Source: Fibrobacter sp. UWR2 (GTDB lineage Bacteria > Fibrobacterota > Fibrobacteria > Fibrobacterales > Fibrobacteraceae). From it: a stretch of 64,000 bases of DNA. The notes under the pieces are model-generated. The model worked only from the letters and a program-made list of their open reading frames with translations, searched no databases and was not told the origin of the DNA. This document shows positions 8,471 through 16,345 of this stretch, in pieces; position 1 is the stretch's first letter; every line of letters begins with the position of its first letter. The stretch lies in the NCBI RefSeq assembly GCF_002210285.1, contig NZ_MWQE01000001.1, forward strand, positions 558,001 through 622,000. Direction: 5' to 3'. The translations under genes were made by a program, and so were the position numbers.

Positions 8471-9178
8471 TTATTTGTCGCCAAATTTAGCATTTAATTT
8501 GATTTTTTCAAGGATGTCGGGGCGTCTTTCCTGCGTTCTTTTCAGGGATTCCTGCTTCCGCCATTCAGAAATGTTCTTGTGATGGCCCGAAAGGAGCACT
8601 TCGGGCACTTTTTTGCCCTCGAATTCCTCCGGACGCGTGTAGACCGGCCATCCCAGTACGCCCTGCGCGAAGGAATCGGTATCGCCGCTTTCGCGGTTCC
8701 CGAGGGCGCCGTCGATGAGCCTCACGACTGCGTCGGTCACCAGCATTGCGGGCAGTTCGCCGCCGCTGACCACGAAATCGCCTATGGAAATCTCCATGTC
8801 GACCTCGGTCTGGCGTATGCGGTCGTCGATGCCCTTGTAGTGCCCGCACACGAGTACCAGGTGGCTCTCTTGCGAGAGTTCCTCTGCGATCTTGTGCGTG
8901 AAGGGCACGCCGTCTGCCGTGAGGTAGATGACCTTTCCGCCGTCCTGCTTCACGCCTGTGCTGCGGATAGCGGCGGCGAGCGGTTCGGGCCGGAGCACCA
9001 TGCCCGGTTCGCCCCCGTAGGGCACGTCGTCCACCTGGCCGTAGTCGTTTATCGCGAAGTCGCGCAGGTAGACCGTGTTGAATTCCAGCAGGCCCTTTGC
9101 CTGTGCGCGGCCCATGATGGACTGCTTCATCGGGGAAAACATCTCGGGGAATATGGTGATGCAGTCGATGACCATCAT
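8471..9178 (-). CDS. trmD: tRNA (guanine37-N1)-methyltransferase
   Basis: Methylates G37 of tRNAs reading CNN codons, which prevents frameshifting. The 235 residues carry the SPOUT-family features of TrmD: the N-terminal IFPEMFSPM, DDVPYGGEPGMVLRPEP, the cofactor-binding knot (LVCGHYKGIDDRI; IGDFVVSGGELPAM) and the conserved C-terminal LSGHHKNI. The ATG overlaps the rimM stop by four bases, as expected for translational coupling in this operon. Confidence 0.98.
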   Translation of the reverse strand: MMVIDCITIFPEMFSPMKQSIMGRAQAKGLLEFNTVYLRDFAINDYGQVDDVPYGGEPGMVLRPEPLAAAIRSTGVKQDGGKVIYLTADGVPFTHKIAEELSQESHLVLVCGHYKGIDDRIRQTEVDMEISIGDFVVSGGELPAMLVTDAVVRLIDGALGNRESGDTDSFAQGVLGWPVYTRPEEFEGKKVPEVLLSGHHKNISEWRKQESLKRTQERRPDILEKIKLNAKFGDK

Positions 9179-9768
9179 GCCTCCCCGTCGCTTTCCGGGC
9201 GAGCCTCGGAACTGTGGTCCTCGGGGCAGAGCGCCTTAAGGTAGGCCGCGTCGCACACGATGAACTCGCCTTCGTCGTCGATGTCGAGCACACAGTCGTC
9301 AATCCACGGGGCGAAGACCGGCTTCTTGCTGAATTCGGACTGGAATGCCTCGTCGAACCTGATATTGAACGCGTTGACCGTCGGGAGTTCTTCTACGGAG
9401 AGGACTTCGCCGATGTCGCGGCCGTCTTCCGTATGGACGCGGTAGCCTTCCAGGTCGTCGATGTAGTACTCGCCCTCGGGTGCGGGGAGCCTCTCGGACT
9501 CGGGAATCATCACGTCGCCGTTCACGAAATGTACGAGCGATTCGGGCGTGTCGTAGCCTTCGAACTTCAAGAGCCAGATGTCGTTCGCCTGCTTGGAATC
9601 CTCGATACGCAGGTCCAGTTCCTCGCCGTTCGTCTTCTTCAGGCGCACGTCCTTAAGGCTCTTGTGGCGCGTAATGTCGTGGGTGAGGGGCATCGCCTTG
9701 ATGTAACCCTTCACGCCATGCGTGCGCATGAGCTGGCAGACGGTTATGTACTCTTCGGAATCAGACAT
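9175..9768 (-). CDS. rimM: Ribosome maturation factor RimM
   Basis: Assists late assembly of the 30S head by binding S19. The 197 residues show the N-terminal RimM barrel (TVCQLMRTHGVKGYIKAMPLT) and a C-terminal PRC-barrel (EYYIDDLEGYRVHTEDGRDIGEV split over two strands), plus an acidic tail of about 20 residues. It lies between rpsP and trmD. A strong hairpin with a U-tract separates it from rpsP, so its expression may be lower than that of S16. Confidence 0.95.
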   Translation of the reverse strand: MSDSEEYITVCQLMRTHGVKGYIKAMPLTHDITRHKSLKDVRLKKTNGEELDLRIEDSKQANDIWLLKFEGYDTPESLVHFVNGDVMIPESERLPAPEGEYYIDDLEGYRVHTEDGRDIGEVLSVEELPTVNAFNIRFDEAFQSEFSKKPVFAPWIDDCVLDIDDEGEFIVCDAAYLKALCPEDHSSEARPESDGEA

Positions 9769-9812
9769 CGGTTAGTACGTGTTAGGTGCGGGTTTGGTTG
9801 CGTTCGCGGGAT

Positions 9813-9844
9813 AAAAAAAGTCCCGTGCGCGGGGCACAGGACTC
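9813..9844 (-). terminator. Terminator/attenuator between rpsP and rimM
   Basis: On the minus strand a ~10-bp stem (AGTCCTGTGC pairing with GCACGGGACT, one wobble) is followed directly by seven T. It lies inside an operon that is otherwise continuous, so it probably acts as a partial terminator that favours rpsP mRNA. Confidence 0.75.
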
Positions 9845-9859
9845 TTTAGAAAAGCAAGA

Positions 9860-10309
9860 TTATGCTTCGGCAGGAGCCTCGGCAGCGGCTTCGGCCGGAG
9901 CTTCGGCGGCAGCGGCAGCTTCAGCAGCGGCGGCTTCCTTGGCAGCCTTTTCGGCTTCAATCTTGGCGAGGGCCTTGGGGCCGAGCTTCACGGCCTTCTT
10001 CTTTTCGGCACGCGGAGTGGCGGTCTTGCCTTCGATGGAACGGCCGGCCTTGATCTCGTGGAACAAGTCGAGGATGCCGACCTGCTTCAGGAGGTTGCGG
10101 ACGGTGTCGGACGGCTGGGCACCGACGGAGAGCCACTTGAGGACCTTTTCCTGATCGAAACGGATTTCGGCCTTCTTCATGTTCGGGTTGTAGAAACCGA
10201 CCTGTTCGATAAAGCTGTCGTCACGAGCCTTGCGGTTGTCGATGACGATGGCGCGGTAGATCGGGTTGTGGCGCTTGCCGAAGCGAGCGAGACGGATAAC
10301 AGTTGCCAT
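9860..10309 (-). CDS. rpsP: 30S ribosomal protein S16 with long Ala-rich tail
   Basis: A small-subunit ribosomal protein. The start at 10309 gives the standard N-terminus MATVIRLARFGKRHNP and has AGAGG about seven bases upstream; the in-frame codons further upstream do not look coding. The S16 core covers roughly residues 1-85 (RIVIDNRKARD-type strand, FYNPN, GAQPSDTVRNLL). The protein is 149 residues, much longer than a typical S16, because of a tail of lysine- then alanine/glutamate/proline-rich sequence. A short perfect hairpin (CCCGT-CTA-ACGGG) lies in the leader just before the ribosome binding site. Confidence 0.97.
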   Translation of the reverse strand: MATVIRLARFGKRHNPIYRAIVIDNRKARDDSFIEQVGFYNPNMKKAEIRFDQEKVLKWLSVGAQPSDTVRNLLKQVGILDLFHEIKAGRSIEGKTATPRAEKKKAVKLGPKALAKIEAEKAAKEAAAAEAAAAAEAPAEAAAEAPAEA

Positions 10310-10364
10310 TTTAACCTCTTTGTTGGGGTTCCCGTTAGACGGGGGTTGTTGTTTTTGCAGGGGC

Positions 10365-10374
10365 AATATAGAAA
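10365..10374 (-). promoter_or_regulatory. Candidate -10 element for the rpsP operon
   Basis: TTTCTATATT on the minus strand, 56 bases before the rpsP start. It is the same motif seen before yajC, thrC and others. No clear -35 box is visible. Confidence 0.4.
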
Positions 10375-10381
10375 TAAACCA

Positions 10382-10431
10382 TTTGTGTGTAAAGGACGGA
10401 AATGTAAATTTTTCCGTTCTTTACATACAAA
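10382..10431. repeat. 21-bp imperfect inverted repeat upstream of rpsP
   Basis: Left arm 10382-10402 and right arm 10411-10431 match in 19 of 21 positions around an 8-base loop. It sits directly upstream of the candidate -10 element of the ribosomal operon. It could be an operator, or a hairpin acting as a second transcription stop after gmk. Confidence 0.7.
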
Positions 10432-10447
10432 CTAACGTACAAAATTA

Positions 10448-10481
10448 CAAAAAATGGCGAAATTTTGTCAAAATCGCCAAA
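10448..10481 (-). terminator. Terminator downstream of gmk
   Basis: On the minus strand the stem TGGCGA/TCGCCA, extended inward by AT pairs, is followed by TTTTTTG. It begins about ten bases after the gmk stop codon. Confidence 0.75.
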
Positions 10482-10488
10482 ATTTGAA

Positions 10489-11055
10489 CTATTTCGCCTC
10501 GCCCTTGAGGATGGCCCGGAGCTCGTTTGCGGCCTTCTCGAGGTCGTCGTTCACGATAGTGAACTCGTATTTTCCCTGCGTTTTTGCGAATTCCATCTCC
10601 TTTTTTGCGTTGTGGAGGCGCGTCTGGATGACCTCCTCGCTGTCGGTACCGCGCCCGCGGAGCCTGCGTTCGAGTTCCTCCTCGCTCGGTGGGAGGATAA
10701 GGATGCCCGTCGCCTCGGGGTAGACCTTGTCGAAGTTCACCTTGCCGAACACGTCGATGTCGAACAGGACGCGCTTGCCCTGCTTGAGCATGTCTTCCAC
10801 GAAGAACTTGGGCGTGCCGTAGTAGTTGCCGTGCACCAGGTTGTATTCCACCAGCGCGTCGTCCTTGATCATCTGCTCGAACTCTTCCTTCGTCTTGAAG
10901 AAGTAGTGCACGCCGTCGACTTCGCCTTCGCGGGGCTTGCGCGTCGTTGCCGAGATGGAATACACGATGTCCGGGAATTCGCCGATGACCTTGTCCTTGA
11001 GGGTGGTCTTGCCCGCGCCGCTCGCGGCGCTCATCACGAAGAGCTTGTTTTTCAT
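10489..11055 (-). CDS. gmk: Guanylate kinase
   Basis: Phosphorylates GMP to GDP with ATP in nucleotide metabolism. The P-loop SAASGAGKTT lies at the N-terminus, followed by the GMP-binding STTRKPREGEVDGVHY-like segment (here SATTRKPREGE) and the FDIDVFGK strand. The start at 11055 (MKNKLFVMSAASG) gives the usual 188 residues; the longer upstream frame would collide with the divergent gene and adds no family sequence. The divergent start codon is only 27 bases away, so the two promoters must overlap or lie inside the opposite genes. Confidence 0.95.
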   Translation of the reverse strand: MKNKLFVMSAASGAGKTTLKDKVIGEFPDIVYSISATTRKPREGEVDGVHYFFKTKEEFEQMIKDDALVEYNLVHGNYYGTPKFFVEDMLKQGKRVLFDIDVFGKVNFDKVYPEATGILILPPSEEELERRLRGRGTDSEEVIQTRLHNAKKEMEFAKTQGKYEFTIVNDDLEKAANELRAILKGEAK

Positions 11056-11082
11056 GTGGCAAAATGTAGTTAAATTTGGGGC

Positions 11083-11349
11083 ATGTTTTGCAACAGGATT
11101 CTCGGAACCACACATCACGGAACCTACAAGAAGGTTGTCGATGTCCCGCTCTTGCGCGAGGAACTCACGGCGCGGTCGGTGCGCTGCATTGCCCGCGACG
11201 GCGTGGAAATAGAAATCGAGCTGTACGAGGACCTACAGGAAGGCGACATTGTGGCGGAGACGGAACAGAACGTCTATGCCATCAAGGTGTATGTGCCGAA
11301 GAAACAGCACGAGACGGAAGTCCCGCGCATGAACAAGAGCTACCTCTGA
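11083..11349 (+). CDS. Small orphan protein resembling the UreE N-terminal domain
   Basis: An 88-residue protein with GGGG shortly before the ATG. The central part (ELTARSVRCIARDGVEIEI, then LQEGDIVAETEQNVYAI) follows the pattern of the N-terminal domain of the urease nickel chaperone UreE: an R-rich helix, a G-[ILV]-x-[IL]-x-L strand and an L-x-x-GD turn. The metal-binding C-terminal domain is absent and no urease gene is in the window. It may be a substrate- or peptide-binding module used in another role. The resemblance is my reading of the pattern and is not backed by a search. Confidence 0.6.
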   Translation: MFCNRILGTTHHGTYKKVVDVPLLREELTARSVRCIARDGVEIEIELYEDLQEGDIVAETEQNVYAIKVYVPKKQHETEVPRMNKSYL

Positions 11350-11404
11350 TTTTTTTTGCGCTTACGAGATACGCGCGAAATTTGAGTATAAAATGCGCTG
11401 CCCG

Positions 11405-12517
11405 CTAGTCTTTAATATTTAGGCTTTCGCGGGCGCTAATTTTTTGTTTGCCGAGAAGTTTGTAGAGCTTGCAGCGGAATAGCGGAATGGCTCCAATCAC
11501 GACCGCGATGACGACGGGGATGGCAAGGTAGGCGATTCCCGGCCTGTTGATTTCGGTCTTGAACAGTAGCCGCATCACGAGCAGGGTGTACCAGTGCACG
11601 GCGAGGATGACGAGTGCGTTGCGCGAGATGTTGCGGAGTATTCCCTTTGCGAATCGGACGGGGACTGCGTTCGGCAGCCTGTCGGCGAGAACGAATGTTC
11701 CTATAAGGCCCGCGATGCCGAAGAAGGAACTGGCGACAAAAATCCGCAGGTCTTTTCCGAGGTCGTTGTTCATGATGCTGAAGTTCGGGTCTGGAACTTC
11801 GAGATAGGCGTAGGCGGCGAAAGAGACGATGGTCGCTGCTGCCAATAAGGCGTTCCTTTTATTGTCATTTCCGCCTTTTAACAAGCCCTTGCACAGCCAG
11901 CCGTTTGCAAAGAAGAACAGTACGGTCAAGTCGCGCTCAATCCCGAGCGGCAGACGGATGTGGTTTGCGTACAGGATCCAACCGCCGGCGAGGCTTGCCA
12001 GTGAAACGAAGAAGATGGCGCGTCTCGGAAAGATCTTTTGAACCCCGTAAAATATAAGGCTCACGGAATACAGCGTGAACACGAACCAGAGCGGCCCCGA
12101 CCCGATGGAGGATTTTCCTGCTACGAAAATCTTCGCGAGGTTCCAGTAGATGTAGTCCCAGACGCTCGCAATATGCGGGCGGATGTTCATGACGGTCATG
12201 CGCGGCGCCTTCGGGAACAGGTCGAAGTTGTACAAGACCGGGTCAAGCGCGAGGAAAAGGAGCGAAAGCAATATATAGGGAACGAGCAGGACACGCGTCT
12301 TGTGGATAAAGTAATCCATGAAATTGCCGAAGCGCCGCGTGCTGAAAAGCATTCCCGAGATGAAGAAGAAGGCCGACATGCGGAGCGCGCTCAGGTGCAA
12401 CATGCCCATTTGCGCCTGCGGGAACGACTGTTCCACATGGTATAGGCAGACGAGCAACAGGATGAATCCCTTGAACTCGTCAATCCACCCGATTCTTGTT
12501 TGGTTGCCTAGTACCAT
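11405..12517 (-). CDS. Acyltransferase 3 family membrane protein
   Basis: A 370-residue integral membrane protein with about ten hydrophobic segments. The start has the family signature WIDEFKGFILLLVCLYHV, where the histidine is the expected catalytic residue, followed by ALRMSAFFFISGMLF. Members of this family (OafA, fucose 4-O-acetylase-like) transfer acetyl or other acyl groups to sugars of surface polysaccharides or lipids. The actual acceptor cannot be told from the sequence. The start overlaps the end of the upstream MBL hydrolase gene by 10 bases, so the two are co-translated. Confidence 0.85.
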   Translation of the reverse strand: MVLGNQTRIGWIDEFKGFILLLVCLYHVEQSFPQAQMGMLHLSALRMSAFFFISGMLFSTRRFGNFMDYFIHKTRVLLVPYILLSLLFLALDPVLYNFDLFPKAPRMTVMNIRPHIASVWDYIYWNLAKIFVAGKSSIGSGPLWFVFTLYSVSLIFYGVQKIFPRRAIFFVSLASLAGGWILYANHIRLPLGIERDLTVLFFFANGWLCKGLLKGGNDNKRNALLAAATIVSFAAYAYLEVPDPNFSIMNNDLGKDLRIFVASSFFGIAGLIGTFVLADRLPNAVPVRFAKGILRNISRNALVILAVHWYTLLVMRLLFKTEINRPGIAYLAIPVVIAVVIGAIPLFRCKLYKLLGKQKISARESLNIKD

Positions 12518-13164
12518 CGCCTCTCATCCCCGATGCTTGTCATCGGTCCGTGTCCGGGGAAAACGACTGTCTCTTTCGGGAGCGTGAGCAGTTTGCTCTT
12601 GATTCCGTTTACAAGTGCATCGTCATCCCCGCCGAAGAGGTCGCTGCGCCCGCGGCTGCCTGCAAACATGATATCGCCGGGGAACAGCAGGGGAGGAACA
12701 TCTTTCTGCCCGTTCACTTCGCCCGGGTTTTCGCAGTAAAACGCGATGCCGCCGGGGGAGTGCCCTGCGATGTGGAAAACCTGCAACTTGATACCGGGCA
12801 CCTCGACGGCATCGCCCTCGGCAAGGAAGTTGCCGAGTCCGGGCGAAGGGGAGCGCATCGGGAGGCCGAACATCTGGCTCTGTTCTTCTTGCAGGTCAAG
12901 CAGGAAGGCGTCTTCTTCGTGAGCCTCGGGCTGCACCCCATAAGTCTTGGCGACAAACGCATTGCCCAGCACATGGTCCAGGTGCAGGTGCGTGTTCAGC
13001 AGGTGGCGCACGGTCAGGTTGTTTGTGGCAATATAGTTCGCCAACGCCGCTTCTTCGCGCTCGTTGCAGACACTCGGGTCGATGAGAATCGCATCGCCGG
13101 CGTCGTTGCTCAGGATAAAGCAGTTCACGCCGAAGGGGTTCACGACAAATTGCTTGATGTTCAT
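12508..13164 (-). CDS. MBL-fold metallohydrolase (glyoxalase II-like)
   Basis: A 218-residue cytoplasmic hydrolase with the metallo-beta-lactamase zinc motif THLHLDH. Further metal ligands are in HIAGHSPGG, the aspartate of LFPGDIMFAG and the histidine of VFPGHGP. This set matches the glyoxalase II-like subgroup that acts on thioesters such as S-lactoylglutathione, but the substrate is not determined. It starts beyond the cysS terminator and overlaps the acyltransferase gene by 10 bases. Confidence 0.9.
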   Translation of the reverse strand: MNIKQFVVNPFGVNCFILSNDAGDAILIDPSVCNEREEAALANYIATNNLTVRHLLNTHLHLDHVLGNAFVAKTYGVQPEAHEEDAFLLDLQEEQSQMFGLPMRSPSPGLGNFLAEGDAVEVPGIKLQVFHIAGHSPGGIAFYCENPGEVNGQKDVPPLLFPGDIMFAGSRGRSDLFGGDDDALVNGIKSKLLTLPKETVVFPGHGPMTSIGDERRWY

Positions 13165-13173
13165 ACCGTTAAT

Positions 13174-13207
13174 ATAAAAAAGGAGATGGCGGCTCTGGGG
13201 CCGCCAT
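13174..13207 (-). terminator. Terminator downstream of cysS
   Basis: A perfect 8-bp stem (ATGGCGGC/GCCGCCAT, 13186-13193 and 13200-13207) with a 6-base loop. On the minus strand it is followed by CTCCTTTTTTATATT. It separates cysS from the MBL hydrolase gene. Confidence 0.8.
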
Positions 13208-13259
13208 GACGATTAGGTGGCGGCGCTTCTCGCAGCCGTCATCCCTTGATTCTAGTCTA

Positions 13260-14714
13260 TTACGCCTTTATTTCCCAGGTCGTGCCTTCCTTGCTGTCCT
13301 TGATGACAACATTCATCGCGGCGAGTTCGTCGCGGATGCGGTCACTTTCGGCCCAGTTCTTGGCGGCGCGCGCTTCCTTACGGGCGGCAATCAGCGCTTC
13401 AATCTTCGCGACATCGACGCCGTCGTTGGCACCCTTCTTGGCGTATTCTTCGCGGGGCTCGTCGAGCTTCAAACCGAAAATCTGGTCGAAGTCGGCCACG
13501 AGTGCAGCCTTCTCGCCGTCATCGATATCGCTCTTGAGCATCGTGTTCATGATACCGAGGGCGCGCGGCATGTTCAGGTCGTCGCCGATGGCGTCCTTGA
13601 ATTCCTGCTGGAATGCCTTGGCGGCTTCGCTTGTAATCGCGGTGGCCTTACCGATCAGCGGGTCCGTCTTCTTGTGCAAGCTCTTCAGGCCTTCCTTGGC
13701 GCCTTCCAAAGCTTCCCACGTGAAGTTCAGGTAGTTGCGGTAGTGGCTGCCAATCGCGAAGAAGCGGTAGTCGAGCGGGTTGAAGCCGCGATCCATGAGG
13801 AGCGAAACCGTCAGGAATTCGCCGCTGGACTTGCTCATCTTGCCGAACTTCTGTTCGGTCGTGCCGTCTTCCAACTTTTCTTCGCTAGCGGTGCGCAGGA
13901 ATTCGCCGTGCATCCAGAAGCGGGCGAACGTTACGCCGTTGGCGCATTCGCTCTGGGCGATTTCGTTCGTGTGGTGCACGCGGATGTGGTCGGTACCGCC
14001 GCAGTGAATGTCGAGGGTCGGGCCGTTGTACTTCATGGCCATGGCGGAGCATTCGATGTGCCAGCCGGGGAAACCGACACCCCACGGGCTGTCCCATTCC
14101 ATAGCGCGCTTCTTGTCCTTCGGGCTGAACTTCCACAGGGCAAAGTCGGTGGCGTTCTTCTTTTCGCCCATGTCGATACGGCTACCCTTGCGGAGGTTTT
14201 CCACGTCGAGGCGGGCAAAGTCGGCATAGCGCGGGAACTTGAGGCTGTCGAAGTAGATGCCGTCGCTGGTGCGGTAGGTGTAGCCCTTTTCTTCGAGGGT
14301 CTTCACCAGGTCAATCTGTTCCTGGATGTGCTGTGTCGCCGGCGTCCAGCGGGTCGGTTCCTGGATGTTGAGGCGGTGCCAGTCGGCCATAAACGCGTCG
14401 GTGTAGAACTTCGCGATGTCCCAGACGGACTTGCCTTCGCGGGCGGCTCCCTTTTCCATCTTGTCGTCGCCGGAGTCGGCGTCGCTGGTGAGGTGGCCCA
14501 CGTCGGTGATGTTCACGATGTGGTTCACCTTGTAGCCGTAGTACTTGAGCGTACGGACCAAAAAGTCTTCGAAAATGTAGGTGCGGAGGTTACCGATGTG
14601 GGCGAAATGGTACACCGTCGGGCCACAACAGTACATGCGCACGGCGGGAACGCCTTCCGGGAGAGTGAATACTTCTTTCTTGCGCGATGCGGTGTTGTAG
14701 AACTGTAGAGCCAT
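13260..14714 (-). CDS. cysS: Cysteine--tRNA ligase
   Basis: Charges tRNA-Cys. With the start at 14714 (MALQFYNTASRKK; GGAGG six bases upstream) the protein is 484 residues, a normal length. Class I signatures are present: CCGPTVYHFAHIGN (zinc cysteine C30 plus the HIGH-type motif) and GKMSKSSGEF (KMSKS). Further zinc ligands are in HIECSAMA and the HCGGTDHIRVHH block. The C-terminal region contains the usual anticodon-binding helices and ends IKDSKEGTTWEIKA. Confidence 0.98.
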   Translation of the reverse strand: MALQFYNTASRKKEVFTLPEGVPAVRMYCCGPTVYHFAHIGNLRTYIFEDFLVRTLKYYGYKVNHIVNITDVGHLTSDADSGDDKMEKGAAREGKSVWDIAKFYTDAFMADWHRLNIQEPTRWTPATQHIQEQIDLVKTLEEKGYTYRTSDGIYFDSLKFPRYADFARLDVENLRKGSRIDMGEKKNATDFALWKFSPKDKKRAMEWDSPWGVGFPGWHIECSAMAMKYNGPTLDIHCGGTDHIRVHHTNEIAQSECANGVTFARFWMHGEFLRTASEEKLEDGTTEQKFGKMSKSSGEFLTVSLLMDRGFNPLDYRFFAIGSHYRNYLNFTWEALEGAKEGLKSLHKKTDPLIGKATAITSEAAKAFQQEFKDAIGDDLNMPRALGIMNTMLKSDIDDGEKAALVADFDQIFGLKLDEPREEYAKKGANDGVDVAKIEALIAARKEARAAKNWAESDRIRDELAAMNVVIKDSKEGTTWEIKA

Positions 14715-14774
14715 TTTAGCCTCCGTTAAATGCCTGTGCAACCTGCACAAGTCGCGCCAAAGATAGCATTTTTT

Positions 14775-16190
14775 TTACTTGATGGCGATACGTTTCGCCA
14801 AACTTGCCGACCCAGAGCGCACACGTGCCACGTAGAGCCCTTCCGGAATGCCGTTCAATTCAACGAAACCCTTTTCACACTTGCCGCTGAATACCGAGCG
14901 GCCCTGCATGTCGAACACGTCGACCTTCGCTGCCTTTGCGCCTGCGATAAACAGTGTGTGTCCGGAAACATGCATGGAAAGGCTACCGGCAAGGCCGGCG
15001 ACCGTCCTAACCGCAATAGTTGAGTCCCCGACGTCGGTCGAATCCGTCCCGGTGGTGTCTATCGGGTCGACGATTTCTATGTCGCTATACGGGGAGACGA
15101 CATTTGCGGCCGGGTGTTCCTTGAGGCTTACCATGATGCTGTCATAAGCGGGCTTGGGCTTGTATTGCTTGTCGTAGAGGAGGCCTTCCGTCTTGCCCTG
15201 CTGCTCGTCGAGCCAGCTGTGCGCATCGGTCAGTCCCCAGATTACGAATTCGCCCATATTCGGTTCTTCGAGGAACACGTCCATGAACTGGCGATACAGA
15301 TGTCCCTGCTTTGCATAGTCGGCGGCGGTGAGTTTGCCGGATTCTCCTTTCGGGAATCCGATGTCAAGTTCGGTGATGTTGAGCGTCACGCCGAGTTCGG
15401 CGAACGCCTTGGCGAGGGCGCGGACATTCTGCGGTGTCGTTTCGTGCGCAATCTCGATGTGCGTCTGCGTGCCTACGCAGGTGATGGGAATGCCGTTCTT
15501 TTTCCAGCGTTTCACCTGTTCCACGACAAAGCTTGCCTTGGAGCCTTCGCGCAGCCCCCATTCGAGGGAATAGTCGTTGTAGCAGAGTTCTGCATTCGGG
15601 TCGGCTTTGTGCGCCCAGACAAATGCGGAATCGAGGAACTCGGCGCCGATGCCTTCGTACCATACGGAACCGCTGGAGCGCCAGTCGGCGTTATACTCGT
15701 CGTTTATGGCCTCGTTCACTACGTCCCATTCGGCGACCTGTCCCTTGTAATGCCCCACTACCTTCTCGATGTGGTTCTTGAGGACGGCGAGCAGTTTCTC
15801 CTTTTGCCCGGCGTAGTTGCTGCTGACCCATGCGGCAACCTGGCTGTGCCAGGCGAGGGCGTGGCCGCGCACGCGAATCTTGTTCGCCTTCGCGTATTCG
15901 ACCATCTTGTCGCCCTTGGTGAAGTTGAATTCGTTTTCGGCCGGTTCGGTGGCGTCGAACTTCATTTCGTTTTCCGCAACGACCACGTTGAACTGCGTCT
16001 TGTGAATTTCTTCGAATTCCGGTTCGATATCGTCGTTGAACCATTCGCTGTTCAGGATGGTGCCGATAAAGCGGCCGCGTTCCTTGGCGAGTTCCCTGAT
16101 GGTCGGTTCTGCGGCAATGGCGCTGGTGAATCCTGCGCCCAAGAGGGTTGCGCCGAGTGCGATTCCTATTGCGGATTTTTTGAATGTCAT
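14775..16190 (-). CDS. Secreted GH10 endo-1,4-beta-xylanase, copy 1
   Basis: Cleaves internal beta-1,4 bonds of xylan outside the cell. The start at 16190 has GGAGAGAA upstream and gives a signal peptide (KKSAIGIALGATLLGAGFTSAIA). The GH10 catalytic domain runs from about residue 30 to 350, with the acid/base glutamate in WDVVNEAIND and the nucleophile in ITELDIGFP. After a threonine-rich linker, the last ~70 residues (VDVFDMQGRSVFSG ... GLYVARVRSG) form a sorting-type domain like those used by type IX secretion. It is a tandem paralogue of the next gene, apparently from local duplication. Confidence 0.95.
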   Translation of the reverse strand: MTFKKSAIGIALGATLLGAGFTSAIAAEPTIRELAKERGRFIGTILNSEWFNDDIEPEFEEIHKTQFNVVVAENEMKFDATEPAENEFNFTKGDKMVEYAKANKIRVRGHALAWHSQVAAWVSSNYAGQKEKLLAVLKNHIEKVVGHYKGQVAEWDVVNEAINDEYNADWRSSGSVWYEGIGAEFLDSAFVWAHKADPNAELCYNDYSLEWGLREGSKASFVVEQVKRWKKNGIPITCVGTQTHIEIAHETTPQNVRALAKAFAELGVTLNITELDIGFPKGESGKLTAADYAKQGHLYRQFMDVFLEEPNMGEFVIWGLTDAHSWLDEQQGKTEGLLYDKQYKPKPAYDSIMVSLKEHPAANVVSPYSDIEIVDPIDTTGTDSTDVGDSTIAVRTVAGLAGSLSMHVSGHTLFIAGAKAAKVDVFDMQGRSVFSGKCEKGFVELNGIPEGLYVARVRSGSASLAKRIAIK

Positions 16191-16293
16191 CGTTCTCTCC
16201 GATTTTTTGCTAAAAATAAACCCAAAAAAGGAGAAAAAGGCCGTCGGGCGCGGCAAAAGTGTTGTAAGTCGTTGTTTTGCCTGTTTAAAATAC

Positions 16294-16326
16294 GGAAAAA
16301 GGCTACGACTGGAGTCGCAGCCTTTT
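16294..16326 (-). terminator. Terminator between the two xylanase genes
   Basis: A stem of AAAGGCT/AGCCTTT extended by CGACT/AGTCG, followed on the minus strand by T-rich sequence. It lies 20 bases after the stop of xylanase copy 2. The nearly symmetrical A/T flanks would let it work on both strands. Confidence 0.8.
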
Positions 16327-16345
16327 AGTGTAGAGGTGTAATGTC

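Noticed and set aside
11056-11118. N-terminal extension of guanylate kinase
   Set aside because: It would overlap the divergent gene and place 21 unrelated residues before the usual start. The ATG at 11055 gives the standard length.
13206-14708. Plus-strand open frame of 500 codons opposite cysS
   Set aside because: Antisense shadow of cysteinyl-tRNA synthetase, with no recognisable domain.
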